Source: Pseudomonas sp.
Lineage (GTDB): Bacteria > Pseudomonadota > Gammaproteobacteria > Pseudomonadales > Pseudomonadaceae
NCBI GenBank assembly: GCA_003525045.1
Contig: DQGF01000573.1
Location: 1 to 5,788 of the forward strand
Length of the DNA stretch: 5,788 bases
Direction: 5' to 3'
In this document: positions 1 to 5,044 of the stretch, piece after piece
Position numbering within the stretch: position 1 is the stretch's first letter
Layout: each line of letters opens with the position of its first letter
The notes under the pieces: generated by a model
Seen by the model: only the letters and a program-made list of their open reading frames with translations
Databases searched by the model: none
Told to the model about the DNA's origin: nothing
Translations under genes and position numbers: made by a program

Positions 1-638
1 AATTTCACTGCCACGCCGAGATAGCCGACACGCTCGGCCAGCTCGCGCCAGTAGGTTTCAGGCCAGTGCTTGGTGTCCCAGGTGGTGCCGTGCAGGAACA
101 CCACGTAAGGATTTTTGCGCGGCAATTCCACCAGGCGGTCGATATTGAGACCGTAGTCGCCCAGACCTTTGGGCAAGTCATAACCCAAAGCCACGGCGAA
201 CAACTGACGCACCCGCTCCACCGCGTGTTGCCCCCGGGCCACGGACAGACGCCGGGAATAAAAGCGTGCGGCGATCGGCTCGCGCGCAGAATGCTTGTCC
301 AGCCCGGCCACCGGGGCTTTGACGTACCGGGTCAGCAACGCGCTTTTCAGCAGGCCCTGGGCATCGATCACCAAGTCATATTGTGTGGCGCGAACGCTTT
401 GCTTGAAGCGCTTCCACTCGCCACTCTTGATGGTCTTCCAGATGTTCTTGCGCCAGCGACGAATCGCTACCGGAATCACCTTGCCCACGGCCGGGTGCCA
501 GGTCGGAATTTCGGCGAAACCCTCTTCCACCACCCAGTCGAACTGGATGCCGGGGATCGCCCGCGCCGCGTCGGTCAGCGCCGGCAACGCGTGAATCACG
601 TCGCCCAGCGAAGAAGTCTTGATCAGCAGAACCCGCAA
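1..638 (-). CDS. waaC: Lipopolysaccharide heptosyltransferase I, 3' end cut off by the window
   Basis: WaaC adds the first L-glycero-D-manno-heptose from ADP-heptose onto Kdo2-lipid A, at the cytoplasmic face of the inner membrane, during LPS inner-core synthesis (family knowledge, glycosyltransferase family 9). Seen here: 212 codons and two bases of a protein usually about 350 residues long, so the N-terminal acceptor domain is present and most of the ADP-heptose-binding C-terminal domain lies off the left edge. It opens with RVLLIKTSSLGDVIH, which contains the conserved Asp13. IDAQGLLKSA is at 91-100 and HGTTWDTKHWPE at 183-194, where Lys190 matches the conserved lysine of the family. I chose the TTG at 638-636 because it begins the family N-terminus exactly. 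No ATG or GTG occurs in frame just upstream, and GAGG (651-648) lies 9 bases before it. It starts one base after the waaF stop, so it is cotranscribed and probably translationally coupled. Identification is firm; the TTG start is likely. Confidence 0.95.
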   Translation of the reverse strand, partial: MRVLLIKTSSLGDVIHALPALTDAARAIPGIQFDWVVEEGFAEIPTWHPAVGKVIPVAIRRWRKNIWKTIKSGEWKRFKQSVRATQYDLVIDAQGLLKSALLTRYVKAPVAGLDKHSAREPIAARFYSRRLSVARGQHAVERVRQLFAVALGYDLPKGLGDYGLNIDRLVELPRKNPYVVFLHGTTWDTKHWPETYWRELAERVGYLGVAVK

Positions 639-639
639 A

Positions 640-1674
640 CTATTTGACCTCGACCACAGTGCCCTGCAACCGCTGCAAGGCTTCGTTCACCGCTTGCGGC
701 ATCAGCTGGCGCAGGCAGTTGTAATGGCCGAAGCGGCACGTGCGATCGAAGCACGGACTGCATTCGATGCCCAGGCGCACGATCTCGACGTGTTCGGCCA
801 ATGGCGGCGTAAAGCCCGGCGAGGTCGAGCCGTAGACCGCCACCAATGGGCGATTCAGCGCGGCGGCGACGTGCATCAGGCCCGAGTCGTTGGACACCAC
901 CGAGTCGGCACAGGACATCAAGTCGATGGCTTCGGCCAGCGACGTGCCGCCGCTGAGGTTCACCGACTCTTCACGCAGGCCGGGAATCAGCCGCGACCGG
1001 ATGTCTTCGCCGACGGCATGATCGTTCTTCGAACCGAACAACCAGACTTGCCAGCCTTCGCGAATCTTCACTTCGGCGACCTTGGCGTAGTGCTCGGACG
1101 GCCAGCGCTTGGATTCGCCGAACTCGGCACCGGGGCACAGCGCCAACACCGGACGGTCGAGGGCCAGACCAAATTTGGCCAGTGCCGCTTCGCGGGTGAC
1201 CCGATCGATTTGCAGGCTCGGCCGTGGATAAGGCTTAGGCAGATCAGCGCCAGGTTCAAACGCCAGCGCCATGAAGCGCTCGATCATCAGCGGATAACGT
1301 TCTTTATCCAGGGTGCGCACGTCGTTGAGCAGGCCGTAACGGAACTCGCCGCGCCAACCGGTGCGCTTCGCAATGCCGGCGAAGAACGGCACCAACGCCG
1401 ACTTCAGGGAATTGGGCAACAGGATCGCCTGGTCATACTGGCCAACCAGGGATTTGCCGATGCGCCGACGGGTCGCCAGTTCCAGGACACCGTGGCCGAG
1501 CGGAAAGCTCAAGGCCTGGCGCACTTCGGGCATGCGCTCAAGAATCGGCCGGCTCCACTCGGGGGCCAGCACGTCGATTTCGCAGTGCGGGTGGCGTTGC
1601 TTGAGACACTGAAAAAGTGTCTGCGCCATCACCATGTCACCGACCCAACTGGGCCCAACGATCAGAATTTTCAT
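640..1674 (-). CDS. waaF: Lipopolysaccharide heptosyltransferase II
   Basis: WaaF transfers the second heptose (ADP-heptose donor) onto heptose I of the LPS inner core; it is a cytoplasmic, membrane-associated GT9 enzyme (family knowledge). The 344-residue protein is complete and of normal length. Seen: MKILIVGPSWVGDM at the N-terminus with the conserved Asp13, CPGAEFGESKRWP at 180-192 between the two Rossmann-like halves, the donor-site motif SNDSGLMHVAAAL at 261-273, and YGSTSP at 281-286. Four cysteines near the C-terminus (305, 308, 313, 320) form a C-x2-C-x4-C-x6-C cluster. I chose the ATG at 1674-1672 over an in-frame ATG at 1704. The family sequence begins at MKIL, GGAA (1683-1680) is well placed before it, and the longer start lies in a hairpin loop. 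It follows glnE by 49 bases and abuts waaC. The distinction from WaaC rests on the MKILIVGPSWVGDMVMAQ N-terminus and the cysteine cluster. Confidence 0.96.
   Translation of the reverse strand: MKILIVGPSWVGDMVMAQTLFQCLKQRHPHCEIDVLAPEWSRPILERMPEVRQALSFPLGHGVLELATRRRIGKSLVGQYDQAILLPNSLKSALVPFFAGIAKRTGWRGEFRYGLLNDVRTLDKERYPLMIERFMALAFEPGADLPKPYPRPSLQIDRVTREAALAKFGLALDRPVLALCPGAEFGESKRWPSEHYAKVAEVKIREGWQVWLFGSKNDHAVGEDIRSRLIPGLREESVNLSGGTSLAEAIDLMSCADSVVSNDSGLMHVAAALNRPLVAVYGSTSPGFTPPLAEHVEIVRLGIECSPCFDRTCRFGHYNCLRQLMPQAVNEALQRLQGTVVEVK
648..651 (-). promoter_or_regulatory. Ribosome binding site deciding the waaC TTG start
   Basis: GAGG on the minus strand lies inside the last codons of waaF, 9 bases before the TTG at 638. 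No ATG or GTG start is available nearby in the waaC frame, so this site and the match to the family N-terminus together decide the start. Its position within waaF fits ribosomes that finish waaF and restart on waaC. Confidence 0.55.
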
Positions 1675-1689
1675 GTGGTTTCCATAAAC

Positions 1690-1718
1690 GAACCGGGGAG
1701 GCATACGCCTCCCCGTTC
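1690..1718 (-). terminator. GC-rich hairpin between glnE and waaF: weak terminator or attenuator
   Basis: The core is a perfect 9-bp stem, CGGGGAGGC (1694-1702) with GCCTCCCCG (1707-1715), closed by a 4-base loop (1703-1706). Three further base pairs extend it (GAA 1690-1692 with TTC 1716-1718) past one bulged C at 1693. Read leftward it begins 5 bases after the glnE stop. The 3' side is followed only by a broken U-run (UUCGUUUAU), so it is not a textbook intrinsic terminator. The waaF ribosome site starts 6 bases beyond it and no other gene lies between. Partial termination, mRNA end protection or processing between glnE and waaF are all possible. The hairpin is certain as sequence; its function is inferred. 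Confidence 0.6.
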
Positions 1719-1723
1719 GAGAA

Positions 1724-4663
1724 TCAGCTTAACCCCAGCTCACGCCAGATTCGCAGTACCTGCCGTCGTTCTTCCGCGAACTGGTCGCCGGGTATCACCC
1801 CGGGGTCCTTCTGCAAGGCCTGCCGGTGGGCGGCGGAGCGGTAGGCTTTATAGGCCTCACGCAACAGGCTGGCGTCTTCGGCGGGCATCAGCCCCTCCTC
1901 CTCCAACCCTTCCAGAATGCGGATGTTATCGGTCCAGCGCAGCAATGACGGGTGCGTTTTCGACCACGCCAGGGCCGCGTATTGCACCATAAATTCAATA
2001 TCGACGATACCTCCGGCGTCCTGCTTGAGATTGAACGGCGCCGTGGCCTCGAAGGCATTTGCCCCGGTGCCTGCTGCGGTGCTCTTGCTGCCGAGGTTAT
2101 CGCGCATCTTGGCGCGCATCTCGCTGACCTCCTGACGCAAGGTCGCCAGGTCTCGTGATTTGCCCAATACCGCCGCACGAACTTTTTCGAACGCCTGGCC
2201 GACATCCTCACTGCCCACCAGTACCCGCGCCCGCACCAAGGCCTGATGCTCCCAGGTCCAGGCTTCGTTTTCCTGATAACGGGCAAACGCCCCCAGGGAA
2301 CTCACCAGCAACCCCGAAGCACCGGACGGACGCAGGCGCATATCCACTTCATATAGCTGACCGGAGTTGGTCTGGGTCGTCAGCAAGTGAATGATTCGCT
2401 GCCCCAGCCGAGTAAAGAACTGGGCGCCATCGATAGGTTTCGGCCCATCGGTTTCCGCCTGCGGATCGCCGTCGTGGATGAATACCAGGTCCAGGTCCGA
2501 ACCATGTCCGAATTCCAGACCGCCGACTTTCCCGTAGCCGACAATGATGAATCCGGGATCGCACAGACTGCCGTCGGTGCGCAGCGGCGTACCGTATTTG
2601 GCCACGGTCTGGCGCCAGGCCAGGGCCAGCACCTGTTCGAGGATCGCCTCGGCGAGCCAGGTCAAGTAATCACTGACTTTCATCAATGGCAGGCTGCCGA
2701 CGATCTCCGAGGCGGCCACCCGCAAGCGGTGCGCCAGTTTGAAATTTCGCAGGGCTTCCATCTGCTGCTCGAGGTCGTCCTCGGGAATCCGTATCAGGCG
2801 CTCACGCAACTCGGCGGCCAGTTCCGGCGCCAAGGGCGGCTTGAACAGCCGGCCTTCGTTGAGCAATTCATCGAGCAGCAGCGGGAAGCGAGTGATTTGT
2901 TCGGCGATCCACGGGCTCGCGGCGCACAGGGTCAGCAAGCGTCGCAGCGCACCGGGGTTCTCGGTCAGCAACACCAGGTACGCGGAACGGCGGGCCACGG
3001 CTTCAACCAGCGGCAGCACCCGCTCCAATACCAGATCAGGATTAGCGTGTTCCACGGCTTGGGCCAGTAATCGCGGGATGAAGGCATCAAGACGCTCGCG
3101 CCCCAGACGCTGCATGGCGCGCAACTGCGGGCTACCGCGCAGGCCGGCCAAGGCTTTCAGGGCCTTGGTGGCATCGGTGAAACCGCCCTCTTCCAACTGG
3201 CGACATGCCGCTTCTTCGTTCTGGGCCTCTTCCCACAACGGCAGCCATTCACCGCCTACCACCACTTCGCTCTCGGAGCCCTCCTCTTCGTCGGGGTCGG
3301 CGATCACCTGACCGAAGTGCCATGCCACCCGGCCGCGCCAATACATGAGCTGCTCATGGAAAGCTGGCCAATCGGCGAAGCCCAGCATAAAGGCAATGCG
3401 CGCTTGATCCTGAGCGCCGTCCGGCAGCATCTGGGTCTGGCGGTCGGCAATCGCCTGGATCGCGTGTTCGGTGTAGCGCAGGAATTCGTAGCCTTCGCGC
3501 AGTTCGCTGACCACCGCCGGCGGCAGGTAACCCTGGCCTTCCAGGGTGCTCAGTACTTTCAATAGAGGACGTTGCTGCAAGCTCAGGTCACGACCACCAT
3601 GAATCAGCTGAAAAGCCTGGGCAATAAATTCCACCTCTCGGATACCGCCGGAGCCGAGCTTGATATTGTCGGCCATGCCCTTGCGCCGCACTTCCTGCTG
3701 GATCAGCTGCTTCATGGTGCGCAGCGCTTCGATGGCCGAGAAGTCCAGATAACGCCGGTAAACGAACGGCCGCAACAGGTCGAGTAACTGGGCGCCGGCC
3801 GCTTGATCGCCAGCCACCACCCGCGCCTTGATCATGGCATAGCGCTCCCAGTCGCGGCCCTGATCCTGGTAATACTGCTCCAGCGCATTGAAGCTCAGCA
3901 CCAATGCGCCCGCCGAACCGTACGGCCGCAGGCGCATGTCGACACGGAACACAAAGCCGTCGACGGTCATCGGGTCCAGCGCCTTGATCAGGCGCTGGCC
4001 CAGACGGATGAAAAACTCCTGGTTATCCAGCGAGCGCTTCACGCCGACGGTTTCACCGCCCTCGGGATAGGCAAAGATCAGGTCGATGTCCGAGGACAGG
4101 TTCAGCTCGACCGCGCCGAGTTTGCCCATGCCGAGGATGACCATCTGCTGTGGTTCACCACTGCGCCGGCCGGTGGGCACGCCGAATTGCTGACAATGCC
4201 GCGAGTACAACCACTGATAAGCCTGATCGATGCTGGCATCGGCCATGTCCGAGAGGTCGCGGCAGGTCTGGACCAGATCGGCCTGACGGGTCACGTCGCG
4301 CCAGATGATTCGCACCTGGTGGCGATTGCGCTGGCGGCGCAGGGCGCGAGCGAGTTCATCGTCGGTTTCAACCGAGCTCACCGCTGCCGCAATCTGCCCG
4401 CACAACTCACCGGGCGCAAAACTGCGGTCCAATTCGCCGGACTGCACCAGCTCCAGCAACATGAAAGGGTCACGCGTACTCTGTTCAATCACGAAGTCGC
4501 TGGAAGCGGTGACACGGGCCAATTGTGCCCAGCGTTCAGGCGTCCAGCTGGACAGACCGCGGTCGTCGTCCAACTCGGCGACGGCCGTACGCAACGACTG
4601 CTCGGCACGGATAACAACCGGCAGGAGAATGCCGGGCAGTTCGGCAAGCGAAGGGAGGCTCAT
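1724..4663 (-). CDS. glnE: Bifunctional glutamine synthetase adenylyltransferase/adenylyl-removing enzyme
   Basis: GlnE attaches AMP to a tyrosine of glutamine synthetase (GlnA) when nitrogen is plentiful and removes it by phosphorolysis when nitrogen is scarce, under control of PII and glutamine (family knowledge; cytoplasmic). The 979-residue protein is full length. Two nucleotidyltransferase halves are visible. The N-terminal adenylyl-removing half has GMGKLGAVELNLSSDIDL (178-195) with metal ligands Asp192 and Asp194, VDMRLRP (241-247) and GGIREVEFIAQ (339-349). The C-terminal adenylylating half has GYGKVGGLEFGHGSDLDL (709-726) with Asp723 and Asp725, VDMRLRP (773-779) and GGIVDIEFMVQ (884-894). 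All expected acidic residues are present, so both activities should work. The linker holds an acidic stretch (457-466). The ATG at 4663 has AAGGA (4674-4670) 6 bases upstream and begins MSLPSLAELP, as expected in Pseudomonas. It is first in the leftward unit and divergent from aceE. The stop is TGA at 1726-1724. Confidence 0.98.
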   Translation of the reverse strand: MSLPSLAELPGILLPVVIRAEQSLRTAVAELDDDRGLSSWTPERWAQLARVTASSDFVIEQSTRDPFMLLELVQSGELDRSFAPGELCGQIAAAVSSVETDDELARALRRQRNRHQVRIIWRDVTRQADLVQTCRDLSDMADASIDQAYQWLYSRHCQQFGVPTGRRSGEPQQMVILGMGKLGAVELNLSSDIDLIFAYPEGGETVGVKRSLDNQEFFIRLGQRLIKALDPMTVDGFVFRVDMRLRPYGSAGALVLSFNALEQYYQDQGRDWERYAMIKARVVAGDQAAGAQLLDLLRPFVYRRYLDFSAIEALRTMKQLIQQEVRRKGMADNIKLGSGGIREVEFIAQAFQLIHGGRDLSLQQRPLLKVLSTLEGQGYLPPAVVSELREGYEFLRYTEHAIQAIADRQTQMLPDGAQDQARIAFMLGFADWPAFHEQLMYWRGRVAWHFGQVIADPDEEEGSESEVVVGGEWLPLWEEAQNEEAACRQLEEGGFTDATKALKALAGLRGSPQLRAMQRLGRERLDAFIPRLLAQAVEHANPDLVLERVLPLVEAVARRSAYLVLLTENPGALRRLLTLCAASPWIAEQITRFPLLLDELLNEGRLFKPPLAPELAAELRERLIRIPEDDLEQQMEALRNFKLAHRLRVAASEIVGSLPLMKVSDYLTWLAEAILEQVLALAWRQTVAKYGTPLRTDGSLCDPGFIIVGYGKVGGLEFGHGSDLDLVFIHDGDPQAETDGPKPIDGAQFFTRLGQRIIHLLTTQTNSGQLYEVDMRLRPSGASGLLVSSLGAFARYQENEAWTWEHQALVRARVLVGSEDVGQAFEKVRAAVLGKSRDLATLRQEVSEMRAKMRDNLGSKSTAAGTGANAFEATAPFNLKQDAGGIVDIEFMVQYAALAWSKTHPSLLRWTDNIRILEGLEEEGLMPAEDASLLREAYKAYRSAAHRQALQKDPGVIPGDQFAEERRQVLRIWRELGLS

Positions 4664-4694
4664 GGTCTATCCTTGATCGGCGTGTAGAGGGCTG

Positions 4695-4725
4695 CATGTA
4701 GTGATTTGCGAAAACACACTACGTG
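4695..4725. repeat. Inverted repeat in the glnE leader, arms related to the aceE palindromes
   Basis: The left arm CATGTAGTG (4695-4703) faces CACTACGTG (4717-4725) across 13 bases. The inner six bases GTAGTG/CACTAC pair perfectly, and the outer part has one T-G wobble in the plus-strand sense (a C-A mismatch in glnE mRNA). The arms carry the same TGTAGT and ACTAC half-sites found in the two 15-bp palindromes upstream of aceE, but spread much further apart. It may be a looser operator for the same regulator acting on glnE, or chance. Confidence 0.4.
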
Positions 4726-4746
4726 ATCGACTGTCGAACAAAGGTT

Positions 4747-4765
4747 AGAAATAGCTGATATTTCT
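4747..4765. repeat. Perfect 7-bp inverted repeat, possible operator
   Basis: AGAAATA (4747-4753) and TATTTCT (4759-4765) are perfect reverse complements separated by GCTGA. The 19-bp AT-rich element is centred 93 bases upstream of the glnE start codon and nearly 290 bases upstream of aceE, so glnE is the nearer target. The size fits a dimeric regulator site. I do not recognise the motif. A second overlapping pair, CTTGAT (4764-4769) with ATCAAG (4784-4789), lies immediately to the right. Confidence 0.4.
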
Positions 4766-4805
4766 TGATTTTTGGCAGTCAGCATCAAGCTTTCACCTTT
4801 TCTGA

Positions 4806-4820
4806 TTGGTAAAAGACCAA
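4806..4820. promoter_or_regulatory. TTGGT-N5-ACCAA inverted repeat, GntR-like, over a weak promoter candidate
   Basis: Perfect arms TTGGT and ACCAA flank AAAAG. The arms equal those of the E. coli PdhR operator (TTGGT-N3-ACCAA, from memory), but the spacer is two bases longer, so binding by a PdhR/LldR-type GntR protein is only a suggestion. A weak rightward promoter could overlap it: TTGGTA (4806-4811), 16 bases, then GATTAT (4828-4833), four of six matches in each box. That would put the repeat on the -35 and spacer, a typical repressor position, about 200 bases upstream of the aceE start. Confidence 0.35.
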
Positions 4821-4869
4821 CCTTAACGATTATTCTCACAACGCAGCTGGAGGCCATAAGCCGCTCATC

Positions 4870-4884
4870 TGTAGTTTTACTACT
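4870..4884. promoter_or_regulatory. Palindromic operator candidate, copy 1 (TGTAGT-TTT-ACTACt)
   Basis: GTAGT (4871-4875) and ACTAC (4879-4883) are perfect inverted arms around TTT. It is the reverse complement of copy 2 over 14 of 15 bases, differing only at the last base. A near-perfect second copy this close argues for a real binding site. The geometry, a 15-bp palindrome of the form TGTART-N3-AYTACA, resembles as I recall it the site of HexR, the RpiR-family regulator of central carbon metabolism that responds to KDPG. That would suit control of pyruvate dehydrogenase. The repeat is seen; the regulator is inferred. Confidence 0.6.
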
Positions 4885-4921
4885 CGTCTATACATTCGAA
4901 AGGCTGAAATGCCCGATGATT

Positions 4922-4936
4922 TGTAGTAAAACTACA
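4922..4936. promoter_or_regulatory. Palindromic operator candidate, copy 2 (TGTAGT-AAA-ACTACA)
   Basis: A perfect palindrome with 6-base arms TGTAGT and ACTACA around AAA, 108 bases upstream of the aceE start codon. The preceding T (4921) extends the left half to TTGT, as in the TTGT...ACAA pattern described for Pseudomonas HexR. Its centre is 52 bp from that of copy 1, about five helical turns, so both sites would lie on the same DNA face and could bind cooperatively or form a small loop. It lies between copy 1 and aceE and may overlap or follow the transcription start. Confidence 0.6.
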
Positions 4937-5034
4937 CGCCGCCGGAACAACCTCTCGGCAATCCAAGAATTTATCGTCTGCCCACAAGGCCAGTCGCAAA
5001 CTCAGGCAACCGATTCTGGAAGCCTTTCCGCCCT

Positions 5035-5038
5035 GGAG
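5035..5038 (+). promoter_or_regulatory. Ribosome binding site for aceE
   Basis: GGAG lies 6 bases before the ATG at 5045. It decides the start, because the aceE frame stays open upstream for more than 270 bases and offers another in-frame ATG at 4916. The protein starting at 5045 matches the Pseudomonas AceE N-terminus (MQDLDPVETQEWLDALE), whereas the extension reads like non-coding sequence. Confidence 0.7.
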
Positions 5039-5044
5039 CAAGCC

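Larger units (their letters stand above)
4664..5044. other. Divergent glnE/aceE intergenic control region, no gene
   Basis: This 381-base stretch separates the two divergent genes and must hold both promoters. It is clearly richer in A and T than the flanking genes, above all between about 4725 and 4935. It contains at least five inverted repeats, listed separately. The last 108 bases before aceE (4937-5044) are GC-rich with no clear motif except the aceE ribosome site. A 65-codon leftward open frame (4857-4660) crosses it and overlaps the glnE start. It has no ribosome site and no recognisable protein, so I do not call it a gene. I found no convincing consensus sigma-70 promoter on either strand. 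Confidence 0.85.

Noticed and set aside
66..647. 193-codon plus-strand open frame opposite waaC
   Set aside because: The minus strand reads as WaaC over the whole stretch, and the plus-strand product is low-complexity and unrecognisable.
1675..1704. Ten-residue longer WaaF start at 1704
   Set aside because: That ATG sits in the hairpin loop with no ribosome site. The family start MKILIVGPSW at 1674 has GGAA upstream.
619..1992. 457-codon plus-strand open frame opposite waaF and the end of glnE
   Set aside because: It lies antisense to waaF and crosses the waaF/glnE junction. Its product is rich in Arg, Gln, His and Ala and matches no family I know. Long antisense frames are expected in GC-rich genes with strong third-position bias.
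3803..4687. 294-codon plus-strand open frame opposite the start of glnE
   Set aside because: It mirrors the highly conserved N-terminal half of GlnE, has no recognisable product, and runs into the glnE ribosome site region. It is a shadow of codon bias.
4773..4787. Possible sigma-54 promoter (TGGCA at 4773-4777) for a nitrogen-related gene
   Set aside because: It points toward aceE, not glnE, and the required TTGC-type -12 element is missing at the right spacing (the sequence there is ATCA).
4660..4857. 65-codon leftward open frame just upstream of glnE
   Set aside because: No ribosome site precedes its ATG, it overlaps the glnE start, and it reads through all the inverted repeats of the control region. 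Composition looks non-coding.
4889..4894. TATACA as a -10 box between the two palindromes
   Set aside because: No -35 box resembling TTGACA is found at 16-18 bases upstream, so it cannot be supported as a sigma-70 promoter from sequence alone.
4916..5044. 43-residue N-terminal extension of AceE from the in-frame ATG at 4916
   Set aside because: The frame is open, but the extension (MICSKTTRRRNN...) does not resemble any AceE N-terminus, and the ATG at 5045 has a good ribosome site and the conserved MQDLDP start.
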